Of a stretch of DNA of 64,000 nt, positions 17,801 to 25,399 are shown one piece after another. Position 1 is the stretch's first letter; each line of letters begins with the position of its first letter. Origin of the DNA: AP-15 sp963787425 (GTDB lineage Bacteria > Pseudomonadota > Alphaproteobacteria > ATCC43930 > CGMCC-115725). The translations under genes were made by a program, and so were the position numbers. Under the pieces are notes generated by a model that was not told where the DNA came from, made no database searches, and was given only the letters and a program-made list of their open reading frames with translations. The DNA lies in contig CAWBCV010000010.1 of assembly GCA_963787425.1 (NCBI GenBank), positions 212,703-276,702 of the forward strand, read 5' to 3'.

Positions 17801-18521
17801 GCAGAAAAATCGGCAACGGACGAAGGCTTCGAGCCGACAATGCCTGGACCAGCGCATCGACCGGCGCGGTGTTCCCTGACTGAACGAGCGCTCGGTAGAA
17901 CACGACCGGTGCGATACCGCCGGTTCCCCGCCAGAGCGTAGCGATCTCGTCGAGGCTCGGCAGCGGGTGATTGGGCCAGTACAGCCCAGCACGCAGCAGC
18001 GGCGCGGGTTCCGCCCATTGATCCTCACCGCCGACTAGAGATCCGGCATAGCGGAGCAGATTGTCGGCATTGGCCGGTCCGCCTTCGGCGAGATAGCGCC
18101 ACAGCCGGCGGACCTGCTGAGGCTCGAGCGTGCAGAGCCGCGCCAGTTCCGGGTCGGGTTTGTCGTCGCCCGGCAACAGCGCGAGCGGGATGCCCTGTGC
18201 GCGACAAGTTTCGGCCAGCCGCTCGACCCCGTAGGGCCAATAAGCGCTGCCGCCGAGCAGTCGAGCCAAGACCAGCCGCGCCTGTGCGACAGTCTCCATG
18301 TAGAGGTCGACAGAGAAGTTGTGGCCGAGACGCAAGATCGGGGCGAGCCGCAGGCGCGGCGCTGCCGGATCCTGCTCCCGACGCCGCTGCTGAGCCGCCG
18401 CGAGCAGCGCGAGGTCGGTATCGGCGCTCGACAGCAGCACGATGTCGCCTGGAGTTTGGGCAAGATCGACCGCAGTGGAGCCGTCCGCGATCGTCCCCGG
18501 TATCGTCGCGAGCAGGTGCAT
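14793..18521 (-). CDS. cobN: Aerobic cobaltochelatase large subunit
   Basis: A 1242-residue ATP-dependent chelatase subunit that, with CobS and CobT, inserts Co2+ into hydrogenobyrinic acid a,c-diamide. Seen: CobN/BchH-family blocks ALILANYPNRDGRIGNGVGL, VVHIGKHGTLEWLPGKALAL and TVIDERVWDDETDLVEAYLG. BchH is unlikely because no bacteriochlorophyll genes are near and the gene lies between cobW and cobO. CobS and CobT are not in the window. It starts at the ATG directly after the cobW stop (TGA then ATG). Confidence 0.96.
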   Translation of the reverse strand: MHLLATIPGTIADGSTAVDLAQTPGDIVLLSSADTDLALLAAAQQRRREQDPAAPRLRLAPILRLGHNFSVDLYMETVAQARLVLARLLGGSAYWPYGVERLAETCRAQGIPLALLPGDDKPDPELARLCTLEPQQVRRLWRYLAEGGPANADNLLRYAGSLVGGEDQWAEPAPLLRAGLYWPNHPLPSLDEIATLWRGTGGIAPVVFYRALVQSGNTAPVDALVQALSARSLRPLPIFLQSLKDGESTSLIADMFAAVPPSVILNATGFSVGAGGVDDPLAKADCPILQVVFAGSDEESWRAGTRGLGPRDLAMNVALPEIDGRILSRAVSFKAPLGRDPETEADLVGYKPVADRIAFVADLARNWAQLRSRSPAERRVALILANYPNRDGRIGNGVGLDTPASAITILRALAEAGYRIAAAPDDPEQLIHRLLDGPTNGNPGASAEKSLSFADYSAFFATLPPAVQQAVTARWDAPERDPFFRPGRLDCGRFAIPGFRAGNVAMLIQPARGYNIDPKATYHDPALVPPHSYFAAYAWLAEEFRADAVVHIGKHGTLEWLPGKALALSAECFPEAVLAPLPHLYPFIVNDPGEGTQAKRRAQAVIIDHLTPPLTRAGSYGLLAELERLIDEYYEAALGDTRRVGVLATAILEQARAAGLERDCGIVAGDETAAALRKLDGFLCELKELQIRDGLHVFGRSPEGERLHSLLVAFARPGRGAAPQDASLLRALAADLGVGEEALGEDPAEPWTGTRPSALAGPGPWRSCGDTVERLEALALRLVAGDAAPDPSWSHTTAVLDWIEWRLGPAVAGSGAAEIAGLLAGLDGRFVSPGPSGAPSRGRPEVLPTGRNFYSIDTRAVPTQAAWQLGWKSAALLLERHAQEYGDYPARVALSAWGTANMRTGGDDVAQALALIGARPVWERSSGRVTGFEVLPASVLDRPRVDVTLRVSGFFRDAFPGLIDLFDSAARAVAELDEPVSVNPLAARVAEDRRALETQGIPALEAKRRAGYRVFGSKPGAYGAGLQTVIDERVWDDETDLVEAYLGWSGYAYGAGCEGRSEREMLEARLAETDAVLHNQDNREHDLLDSDDYYQFEGGLALVVRCLSGRAPAVWHNDHSRPERPRIRSLREELGRIVRGRAANPRWIAGVMRHGYKGAAEIAATVDYLFAFAATSRAVDDAHFDALYDAYLGDDKVRGFMAEHNSAALTETSRCFLEAIDRGLWRPRRNSAREALTKWSGP

Positions 18522-19556
18522 TCAGCCGCTCTGAGCTCCAAGGGCAGACGTGATTGCGGCACGGTCGAGACCTTTGCGGCCGATCACGACGAGCCGCGTT
18601 TCGCGCTTCTCGTCGGCCCGCCAAGGCCGGTCGAAATGCTGCTGCAACCGGTCGCCGACCGCCTGCACGACCTGCCGGCGATCGCGGCTGGGCAGGTCGA
18701 CAAAACCCTTGACCCTCAGTACGTCGTGCAGGCGGATGGTGGCACGCAGTCGACCGAGGAATGCGGTCCCGTCCTCTACTGCCCCTGCAGTGATCATAAA
18801 ACTCTCGAAATCGTCGTGATCGTGCCCGTCTTCGAGTTCATGCACCGAGGGGCGGGAGGTAAGGTCGTTCTCGACGGCGGCGGCCAAACCGAGCGCTACC
18901 TGTGGCGAAACCCTGCCGTCCCGTGCTCTGACGAGCTTGACCCCCGGTCGCAGCTGCCCCTCGATGTCACGGCAAAGCGCGGAGAGGTGCTCTGGGCCGA
19001 GCAGGTCGGTTTTGTTCAGGATCACGAGATCGGCGCAAGCGAGCTGGTCGGCGAAGACCTCCTCGAGAGGGTTGTCGTGAGCCAGCGCGGGGTCCGCCGC
19101 GCGCTGCCGGGCAATGGCTTCGGGATCGGCTGCGAACAGTCCGGCAGCAACCGCCGCGCCGTCGATCACGGTCAGCACGCCGTCGACGGTGGTGCGGATG
19201 CGAATTTCCGGCCAGGCGAACGCTTGTACCAGTGGTTTGGGCAGAGCCAGACCCGACGTCTCGATCAGGATATGCTCGGGGGGCGCGTTGCGGTCGAGAA
19301 GCTGCGTCAGGGTCGGAACGAAATCATCGGCTACGGTGCAGCACAGACAGCCATTGGCCAGCTCGACGATGTCTTCGTCTGTGCAGGCCGCATCGCCGCA
19401 GCCGAGCAGCAGCTGGCGATCGATGCCGAGCTCGCCGAATTCATTGACGATGACGGCGAGCCGCCGCCCCTCGGCATGCGCCAGCAAATGCCGTACGAGG
19501 CTCGTCTTGCCGGCGCCGAGAAAGCCGGTGACCACCGTCGCCGGAACGCGCCGCAT
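18522..19556 (-). CDS. cobW: CobW-type GTPase metallochaperone
   Basis: A 344-residue G3E-family GTPase thought to deliver cobalt to the CobNST chelatase. Seen: Walker A GFLGAGKTSLVRHLL (residues ~9-23), the family metal-binding motif GCLCC inside ELANGCLCCTVADDF, and the guanine-specificity motif NKTD. The C-terminal CobW domain includes VKGFVDLPSRDRRQVVQAVG. It contains a short His/Asp-rich stretch EDGHDHDDFE, a plausible metal site. It lies directly between cobU and cobN in the riboswitch-led operon, the standard setting for CobW rather than for its zinc paralogues. Confidence 0.95.
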   Translation of the reverse strand: MRRVPATVVTGFLGAGKTSLVRHLLAHAEGRRLAVIVNEFGELGIDRQLLLGCGDAACTDEDIVELANGCLCCTVADDFVPTLTQLLDRNAPPEHILIETSGLALPKPLVQAFAWPEIRIRTTVDGVLTVIDGAAVAAGLFAADPEAIARQRAADPALAHDNPLEEVFADQLACADLVILNKTDLLGPEHLSALCRDIEGQLRPGVKLVRARDGRVSPQVALGLAAAVENDLTSRPSVHELEDGHDHDDFESFMITAGAVEDGTAFLGRLRATIRLHDVLRVKGFVDLPSRDRRQVVQAVGDRLQQHFDRPWRADEKRETRLVVIGRKGLDRAAITSALGAQSG

Positions 19557-19560
19557 CGGG

Positions 19561-20106
19561 TCAGCGCTCCTTCAACACGAGGGGCAGCCCCGCAGCGACA
19601 AAGACCACACGGTCGGCCTGCGCTGCGACAGCCTGGTTTAGACAGCCGGCGGCGTCGCGGAAGTTACGGCCGAGCGGCGTCTCGGGGACGAGGCCCATCC
19701 CGACTTCGTTGCTGACGAGCACGACCGTGCCAGCGGCCCTCCGCAACGAGCTGTACAATGCGCCGGCCTCTTCGTCGGCTCGTTTGCCGGCAAGGATCAG
19801 GTTCGACAACCAAAGGGTCAAACAATCGACGAGAATGGGACACTCGGGTTCGGCATGCACAGCGATGGCCGAGGCCAGATCGAGCGGCGCCTCGACGGTG
19901 CGCCAGAACGGACCGCGGCGCGCCCGGTGCTCGGCGATGCGGTCGGCCATCTCGGCGTCGCCCGCTTCCGCGGTCGCGCAATAGGTGCCTCGGCTCGCGG
20001 CGACCTCGACGAGCCGCTCGGCATAGCGGCTCTTGCCCGAACGGGCGCCGCCCAGAATCAAGGTGACGGGGGGTAGGCAGGGTCGGCCCGCGACCGGCAT
20101 CGGCAT
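19561..20106 (-). CDS. cobU: Adenosylcobinamide kinase / adenosylcobinamide-phosphate guanylyltransferase
   Basis: Bifunctional enzyme (CobP/CobU) of nucleotide-loop assembly: phosphorylates adenosylcobinamide, then adds GMP. The start is the ATG at 20106, preceded by a very strong site (GGAGGAGGAGGG); the frame upstream runs through the riboswitch and is not coding. The 181-residue product has the P-loop LILGGARSGKSRYAERL (residues ~16-32), the TVEAPLDL block with the conserved region ILVDCLTLWLSNL, and VSNEVGMGLVPETPLGR. It is the first gene of the riboswitch-led operon. Confidence 0.95.
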   Translation of the reverse strand: MPMPVAGRPCLPPVTLILGGARSGKSRYAERLVEVAASRGTYCATAEAGDAEMADRIAEHRARRGPFWRTVEAPLDLASAIAVHAEPECPILVDCLTLWLSNLILAGKRADEEAGALYSSLRRAAGTVVLVSNEVGMGLVPETPLGRNFRDAAGCLNQAVAAQADRVVFVAAGLPLVLKER

Positions 20107-20149
20107 TGGTCCCTCCTCCTCCGCCCGAGGACTCGTCCCACTTCGCGCG

Positions 20150-20335
20150 ATGCTGAGGTCTCCTGGCTCGGGGTCGTCGCCCGCGGCGCCTTCCCGGCCG
20201 GGCCTGACCCAGCCAGTGGCGGTTGCCGCGGACTCGCCGCTAACAGTTGCGGGGGCAGCGCCGGTCTCGCACCGGACTTCCCTGTCGCATCGCACGAATG
20301 ACGGTAGCATGCCGGACCCGGCGCGTCACCCGTTC
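20150..20335 (-). promoter_or_regulatory. Cobalamin (AdoCbl) riboswitch
   Basis: Read on the minus strand, the leader holds the B12-box hallmarks in order. These are GATGCGACAGGGAAGTCCGG, a short hairpin GGTGCGAGACCGG, CTGCCCCCGCAACTGTTAGC, and the 3' conserved GAGCCAGGAGACCT, which ends about 45 bp before the cobU ATG. It should repress cobU-cobW-cobN-cobO-cobQ when adenosylcobalamin is plentiful, probably by hiding the nearby strong ribosome site or by terminating. The 5' limit (P1 stem) is approximate. Confidence 0.95.
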
Positions 20336-20403
20336 CATCATAAGTTCATTTGTTGCGTTGGCCTGCCCGGCGTATCCTATTCCGTCGAACAGAGGAGGAT
20401 CCG

Positions 20404-20808
20404 ATGAAGATCGAGGGTGGCTGCTTGTGCGGCAAAGTACGCTATTCGGCCGACGCCGAACCGGCTTTCGTAGGCGTGTGTCACTGCAAGAACTGCCAGA
20501 AGGGTACCGGGACAGCCTTTGCCATTGTCGTGGCGTTGCCAACGCCGGCACTGAACGTGCAAGGCACATTGCAGACGTTCACCGGTCGCGGTGACAGCGG
20601 CAAAGCAACCTACCGACGCTTCTGCCCCGAATGCGGATCGGCGCTAATCGATGAGGCCGAGGTTATGCCGAACGTCACGATGATCATGGCCGGTACGCTC
20701 GACGACGCGAGCTGGGTAAAGCCGGGGATGGAGATCTTCTGCGAGAGCGCCCAGCCATGGGTAGAGCTAGGCGGTGACAGACAGCGCTTTGCGAAAATGC
20801 CGGGCTGA
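20404..20808 (+). CDS. GFA-family (glutathione-dependent formaldehyde-activating enzyme-like) zinc protein
   Basis: A 134-residue cysteine-rich protein of the GFA/Mss4-like fold. Zinc ligands are seen in GGCLCGKVRY (residues 5-14), CHCKNCQKGTG (residues ~29-39) and RFCPECGSALI (residues ~76-86). Most members are not shown to act on formaldehyde; a small-molecule glutathione adduct is only a guess. The ATG at 20404 has GAGGAGG nine bases upstream; the frame begins earlier at 20350. It is divergent from the riboswitch operon. Confidence 0.88.
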   Translation: MKIEGGCLCGKVRYSADAEPAFVGVCHCKNCQKGTGTAFAIVVALPTPALNVQGTLQTFTGRGDSGKATYRRFCPECGSALIDEAEVMPNVTMIMAGTLDDASWVKPGMEIFCESAQPWVELGGDRQRFAKMPG

Positions 20809-20892
20809 TCTCGACCCGGGTTCAAGAAAAACTGTGGGCTACCCGCGCCGGCAATATGGGCGACGCCGGTTCGAGCCCGAGGAGGAAACGTC

Positions 20893-21408
20893 ATGTACGG
20901 GCTCAGGCCTCTCGTTGTCGCGACAGCAATCTACGTCGGCAGTTCCTTTCCTAGCGGCGCTCAGCAATCCGCTGCACCTTCGCCGCCTCCGACGATGCCT
21001 TACGGGTCGCCGATCAGTCTCGATGCGGCCAAAAAGGTGATGGCTGCGGCCGAGGCAGAGGCCATGAAAAACAACTGGCCGATGGCCATAGTCATTCTCG
21101 ACAGCACCGGCCATCCGGTAATGCTGCACCGGCTCGACAACACACAATATGGTTCGATCCGCGTTGCCGAGGACAAGGCGCAGACGGCGCTCGATTTCCG
21201 CCGGCCGAGCAAAGTATTCGAGGATCTGGTGGCGCAGGGCGGCATCGGCATGCGCACGCTCGGCCTGCGTGGAGCGACCCCAATCGAGGGCGGCTTCCTG
21301 ATTATTGTGGACGGCAAAATCATTGGGGCGATCGGAGCCTCCGGCGGGACTGCTCCTCAAGACGGGCAGGTCGCCAAGGCCGGTGCCGATGCCGCTACTG
21401 GCAAGTAA
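20893..21408 (+). CDS. Secreted GlcG/HbpS-family protein
   Basis: A 171-residue protein with an N-terminal signal peptide (hydrophobic LVVATAIYVGSSFPSGAQ, predicted cleavage near residue 24). A GlcG/HbpS domain follows: ISLDAAKKVMAAAEAEAMKN, MAIVILDSTGHPVMLHRLDN, and the glycine-rich GGTAPQDGQVAKAGADA at the end. Family members bind haem or cobalamin-like cofactors or act in glycolate loci; the ligand here is unknown. A GAGGAGG site precedes the ATG. The location downstream of the cobalamin locus is suggestive but no more. Confidence 0.85.
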   Translation: MYGLRPLVVATAIYVGSSFPSGAQQSAAPSPPPTMPYGSPISLDAAKKVMAAAEAEAMKNNWPMAIVILDSTGHPVMLHRLDNTQYGSIRVAEDKAQTALDFRRPSKVFEDLVAQGGIGMRTLGLRGATPIEGGFLIIVDGKIIGAIGASGGTAPQDGQVAKAGADAATGK

Positions 21409-21430
21409 CCACCGAGCAGGCGGCAATCGA

Positions 21431-22141
21431 TCACTGTTGCCGTAGCACATCCCTGGCGGTTTGGTTGAACAGCACCCGCCGCTCCGCGTCGTTCGGTGGG
21501 GCCGAGCGGCGCAGATCCTTGCCCAAATCGACGCCGGCCTGGACGGCGGGGCGCTGTTTGATTGTTTCGCGCCAGCGGGCGACGTTTGGGAAATCGTCCA
21601 GCGGTTGGCCGAGCGGCTTCGAAATCAAAACCCAGGGCCAGCTCGCCATGTCGGCGATCGAATACTCGTCGAGGATGAACTCACGCCCATCGAGACGCCG
21701 CTCGAGAACCCCGAGACAGCGGTTGTATTCATCGGCGTAGCGCTTGTGTGAATACGGGTGCTCGCCCTTCGCGTAATTCACGAAATGGCTCAGCTGGCCG
21801 GCCATCGGGCCGAGATTGCCGACCTGCCAGAACAGCCACTCCAGGGTTTCTTTGCGGCCGCGCCGGGTCTGCGGCATGAAGCGGCCGGCGCGCTCGGCCA
21901 AGTGGATGAGGATCGCGCCGGATTCGAACAACGGCACCGGCCCGCCGCCAAAGTTCCCCGGGGCGTCGTGATCGACGATCGCCGGCATGCGGTTGTTGGG
22001 GCTGATCGCCAGGAACTCGGGCTTGAACTGGTCGCCGCGGCCGATATTGACCGGGATCACGCGATATTCGAGGCCGCACTCCTCGAGCATGATGGCGACC
22101 TTCCAGCCGTTTGGCGTCGGCCAATAATAAAAGTCGATCAC
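21431..22141 (-). CDS. Glutathione S-transferase (YfcG/nu-class-like)
   Basis: A 236-residue GST. The thioredoxin-like N-terminus is IDFYYWPTPNGWKVAIMLEE, with ISPNNRMPAIVD as the cis-Pro segment and FESGAILIHLAERAG as the glutathione-binding ES motif. The C-terminal helical domain is EFILDEYSIADMASWPWVL. Disulfide-bond reductases of the YfcG type share these features. The start is the GTG at 22141, forming a GTGA overlap with the upstream CoA-transferase; the frame open to 22666 is a shadow. Confidence 0.92.
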   Translation of the reverse strand: MIDFYYWPTPNGWKVAIMLEECGLEYRVIPVNIGRGDQFKPEFLAISPNNRMPAIVDHDAPGNFGGGPVPLFESGAILIHLAERAGRFMPQTRRGRKETLEWLFWQVGNLGPMAGQLSHFVNYAKGEHPYSHKRYADEYNRCLGVLERRLDGREFILDEYSIADMASWPWVLISKPLGQPLDDFPNVARWRETIKQRPAVQAGVDLGKDLRRSAPPNDAERRVLFNQTARDVLRQQ

Positions 22142-23298
22142 CGGACCTTCTCCGGGCTGAGTTCGGCGAGAATCTCCTGCGTGTGCTCGCCGAGCGCCGG
22201 CGCGCCGCGGCGGATTTCCGGCGTAGTCCGCGAGAAACGCGCCGCCGGCCGCGTCTGGCGCAAGCGGCCGGCCCAAGGATGCTCGGTTTCGACAACAAGG
22301 CCGAGCGCCGCCACTTGCGGGTGCCGGATGACCTGGTTGCGGGTCAATACCGGGCCGCACGGCACGCCGGCCGCCGTCAAGGCTTCGAGCCATTCCACGG
22401 CCGGGCGGGCCATCAGTGCGTCCTGGGTCAGCTTCAGTCGCGCGTCGATGTTCTTCTGGCGCAATGCCGGCGTCTTGAACCGCTCGTCTTCGAGCCATTC
22501 CGGCCGGCCGACGACGCGCGCCAAACCGGCCCATTGGCGGTCGGTCAAGGCCGCCACCGTCATGTAGCCGTCGGCCGTCTCGTAGATCAGGTCGAAAGCG
22601 GGCGCCGGCTCCTGCCGCACCGGCTCGTCGCCGACAAAAGTCTGATCGCTCATATCGGAGGCCCACAGGAAAGCGAGCACGGCTTCGAGCATCGACAGAC
22701 GGACATGCTGTCCCTCGCCGGTTCGCTCGCGCGCCAACAGCGCCGCGGTGATCGCTTGCGATGCGGTGATCGCGGTCAATTTGTCCGGCAGGATCGTCCG
22801 CAGCAGCCGCGGGCGCGCCTCGTCGGAGCCTGCCTGTACGGTCGCGAGCCCCGAAAAGCCCTGGATCACCGGATCGTAAGCCGGCTTTGTCGCGTACGGG
22901 CCTTTCTCGCCAAACCCGCTGATCGAGACATAGACGATCTTCGGCGAAACGGCGCGAACGGGTTCCTCGCCGACGCCGAGGCGTTCGGCGACGCCGGGAC
23001 GGAAATTCTGCACGAACACATCGGCGCCGGCCGCGAGCCGCAGCAAGGCCTCACGGCCGCCCGCTGTCTTCAAGTCAAGGACGATCGAGCGCTTGCTGCG
23101 GTTGTTGTTCAGAAACGAGGCCGAAAATGCGCCCCGGCGGTCGGCGCCGCCACGCGTCGCGTCACCCCCATCCGGCGCCTCCACCTTGATCACGTCGGCG
23201 CCCTGGTCGCCGAGGATCATCGTCGCCAGCGGCCCCGCAACATTCGAGGTCAAATCGACGATGCGATAGCCGTGCAAGTGGACCTGGCATGCGTGCAC
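22138..23298 (-). CDS. CaiB/BaiF-type (family III) CoA-transferase
   Basis: A 386-residue family III CoA-transferase moving CoA between carboxylic acids. Seen: YRIVDLTSNVAGPLATMILG at the N-terminus, VIKVEAPDGGDATRGG, NNNRSKRSIVLDLKTAGGRE, and VQNFRPGVAERLGVG, all conserved blocks. The catalytic Asp region is near YDPVIQGFSGLATVQ. The substrate is unknown. It is translationally coupled to the downstream GST; the gene pair is probably part of a degradation route together with the LLM oxidoreductase on the same strand. Confidence 0.92.
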   Translation of the reverse strand: MHACQVHLHGYRIVDLTSNVAGPLATMILGDQGADVIKVEAPDGGDATRGGADRRGAFSASFLNNNRSKRSIVLDLKTAGGREALLRLAAGADVFVQNFRPGVAERLGVGEEPVRAVSPKIVYVSISGFGEKGPYATKPAYDPVIQGFSGLATVQAGSDEARPRLLRTILPDKLTAITASQAITAALLARERTGEGQHVRLSMLEAVLAFLWASDMSDQTFVGDEPVRQEPAPAFDLIYETADGYMTVAALTDRQWAGLARVVGRPEWLEDERFKTPALRQKNIDARLKLTQDALMARPAVEWLEALTAAGVPCGPVLTRNQVIRHPQVAALGLVVETEHPWAGRLRQTRPAARFSRTTPEIRRGAPALGEHTQEILAELSPEKVR

Positions 23299-23311
23299 CC
23301 TTTAAGGGTAA

Positions 23312-23398
23312 TCGTCACCCCCGTGAAAGCGGGGGTCCAGGGCAACTTTAGGAGCGTTGCCGCTCTGAATTCCCGCTTGCGCGGGAATGACGGGATGA
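23312..23398. repeat. Extragenic palindromic repeat pair (VIPAQAGIQ type)
   Basis: Two palindromic halves, CACCCCCGTGAAAGCGGGGG and GAATTCCCGCTTGCGCGGGA, lie about 30 bp apart between the CoA-transferase and the LLM gene. One frame encodes the telltale peptide VIPAQAGIQ followed by DPRFHGGDD, the signature of a very common proteobacterial repeat. It can fold on either strand, so it may act as a transcript-end stabiliser for the flanking minus-strand genes. Confidence 0.9.
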
Positions 23399-23411
23399 AA
23401 CACGAAATCGC

Positions 23412-24461
23412 TCAATGAAACCGCGGCTTGACTTCCTGGCAGAGGAGCTGCAATGCGGTCATAACTTGGCGGTGCGGGATGAGGCCGCCGCAATTGAGTT
23501 CCGCCAGGATGCCGTCGATGCCGAGCTCGTCCTGCAAGGCGCGCAGACGCTGCGCGACCGCGTCGGGCGTGCCGACCAGAACCTGGCCGGTCAGCGCCTC
23601 GTCATAGGTCAGGTTTTCGATGCGCTTCAGCCGCTCGGCGCGCCCTTCGATGGCCCGGGTACCGGCGCGGCTCAATGAATCCCTGAGCCGTTGCGCCTGC
23701 TCGCGGTAGAAATGCATGAGGCTCTCCCGCGGCTCCGAATAGGCCCGCTCTTCGGTCTCGGCAAGATAGGCCGGGACCCGCAGGTAAACCTGTCCTCTGC
23801 CGGGGTGGCCGGCTGCGGCATAGGCCTCGCGATAGGCCCGGATCTCAGGGGCAAATTCCGCAAAGGAGCCGTAGCGGGCGTTGATGAAGATCGGCAGCCC
23901 GCGCTCGCCGACGGCGGGATAGGTGTCCGGGCTCGCGGCGGCTATGCGGATCGGCGGATGAGGCTGCTGCAGCGGGCGCGGCGCCACCGTGATGTTCTGG
24001 AATTTGTAGTACTTGCCGTCATACGAAAAACCCGGTTGCGACCACGCCAGCTCGACAATGTCCAGAACCTCTGTGAAACGGTCGCGGCTTTCGGCGTAGG
24101 ACACGCCGTAATCCTCATAGGTGCGCGGCAGGCCGCTACGCCCGACCCCGAAGATCAGCCGGCCGCCGCTGACGTGATCCACGGTCGCCGCCTCTTCTGC
24201 GAGGCGTAGCGGATGGCACAATGGCAGGACTTGTACGGCGATGCCGATCTTGATGCGCTCGGTGCGCGCTCCGACGGCGGCGGCGATGCTGAGCGGCGCG
24301 GACAAGACCGAACGCTCCGGATCGAAGTGGAGTTCGGCGAGCCACATTGCGTCGAGGCCCCACCGCTCGGCCGCATCGATCTGCTCGAAGGCTTCCGCGA
24401 AGGCGTCTCGTTCGGTGCGGCCAGGGAGAGCCGGAAACTGGTGAAACATGCCGAATTCCAT
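23412..24461 (-). CDS. LLM-class flavin-dependent oxidoreductase (luciferase-like)
   Basis: A 349-residue TIM-barrel flavoprotein using reduced FMN or F420. Seen: MEFGMFHQFPALPGRTERDA at the start, RWGLDAMWLAELHFDPERSV, the conserved GGRLIFGVGRSGLPRTYEDY nucleotide-binding block, and VGTPDAVAQRLRALQDELGI near the C-terminus. A monooxygenase role is likely; the substrate is unknown. The start at 24461 has AAGGAGAT in good position; the frame extends to 24551. Confidence 0.92.
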   Translation of the reverse strand: MEFGMFHQFPALPGRTERDAFAEAFEQIDAAERWGLDAMWLAELHFDPERSVLSAPLSIAAAVGARTERIKIGIAVQVLPLCHPLRLAEEAATVDHVSGGRLIFGVGRSGLPRTYEDYGVSYAESRDRFTEVLDIVELAWSQPGFSYDGKYYKFQNITVAPRPLQQPHPPIRIAAASPDTYPAVGERGLPIFINARYGSFAEFAPEIRAYREAYAAAGHPGRGQVYLRVPAYLAETEERAYSEPRESLMHFYREQAQRLRDSLSRAGTRAIEGRAERLKRIENLTYDEALTGQVLVGTPDAVAQRLRALQDELGIDGILAELNCGGLIPHRQVMTALQLLCQEVKPRFH

Positions 24462-24562
24462 GCGCCGATCTCCTTCATGGGCGATTGGTTCAAGGATATC
24501 GCGTTCCGCCACCAACGCGCAAATCCCTTGCAGGCCAGCCGCCGCGAACACACAATACCCGC

Positions 24563-24789
24563 TATGAGCGAGGAAGCGCCCAATCTAGTTCTCGAGCACC
24601 TCCGTGCAATCCGGTCAGGAGCTGCACGAGATCCGCGAAGAGCAGCGCGAACAGCGGACCCGTCTCGGCTCGATCGAGCGCAGCATTTCGTACATGACGC
24701 GCGAAATAGCGGAGATGGGCTTGCGGCTCGATCGAATGCACGACCGCCTCGATCGGATCGAGCGGCGGCTCGACCTTGTGGAGGCATAA
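24563..24789 (+). pseudogene. Small coiled-coil protein, frameshifted by one base
   Basis: One frame encodes MSEEAPNLVLEHLRAIR (from the ATG at 24563). The next frame continues with QELHEIREEQREQRTRLGSI and ends MHDRLDRIERRLDLVEA at 24789. Together they rebuild a ~75-residue small heptad-repeat protein of a kind common in alphaproteobacteria; one base is missing between about 24600 and 24620. A GTG at 24604 could start the second part alone as a 61-residue peptide. Either a sequencing indel or a true frameshift is possible. Function unknown. Confidence 0.6.
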
Positions 24790-24802
24790 ACTCCGCCCGG
24801 CT

Positions 24803-25315
24803 TCAGGGAGCCGGGAAATGCGTCCGGAGCTCCTGACCTCCGACTTTGGCCGGGTCGGCGTCGATCAGGATGAAGGCGAAGACGGCGGGTGTCGTGCCGT
24901 TGTTGACCCAGGCGTGCATCGTGCCGCGCTGCACGACAATGTCGCCGGGCTTCATATGCACGACTTCGCCGCTGTCGAGTTCGAGATCGCATTCGCCCGA
25001 GAGTAAGAGGGCATAATCGACTGTCTCGGTGCGGTGCATGAATTTGGGAGCGCCGGGCGCGAATTCGGTGATGCGGATCACGGTACCTTGACCGGTGCCG
25101 ACGTAATTGTAGCGTTTGACAAAGCCTGCGCGCTGCGCCGCCTCGACCTCGTCCGAGGAATTGTCGACCGGCATCTTGTCGGTCGACCAGATCTCGCATC
25201 CGGCGATATGCGGGCGCCCGAGCCGGCTGACGGCCTGTAGCCGCTCGTCGGTTTTGACGACTGCCTTGCCGCTCGCATTGTGTCCGGTGACGATCCGTCT
25301 GACTTCCAGCGCCAT
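24803..25315 (-). CDS. Cupin-domain protein
   Basis: A 170-residue single-cupin protein. Cupin motif 1 region: TEFAPGAPKFMHRTETVDYA (one His, with E as the other possible ligand). Motif 2 region: HMKPGDIVVQRGTMHAW with the terminal His. The start at 25315 is preceded by GGAGGAAACC. The frame runs much further upstream only as a shadow of the XDH gene. It is divergent from the molybdenum hydroxylase gene (84 bp apart), so both may share control. Probably a small-molecule dioxygenase, isomerase or binding protein. Confidence 0.9.
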   Translation of the reverse strand: MALEVRRIVTGHNASGKAVVKTDERLQAVSRLGRPHIAGCEIWSTDKMPVDNSSDEVEAAQRAGFVKRYNYVGTGQGTVIRITEFAPGAPKFMHRTETVDYALLLSGECDLELDSGEVVHMKPGDIVVQRGTMHAWVNNGTTPAVFAFILIDADPAKVGGQELRTHFPAP

Positions 25316-25399
25316 GGTTTCCTCCGTCGGTCTTGCATTTGCTGCGCGGTCGCGCGACGCTAATGCATAACAGATCGACCTGACGAATGGAGGGGTGCG

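Noticed and set aside
14793..18521. cobN as magnesium-chelatase subunit BchH
   Set aside because: No photosynthesis genes nearby; it lies between cobW and cobO behind a cobalamin riboswitch.
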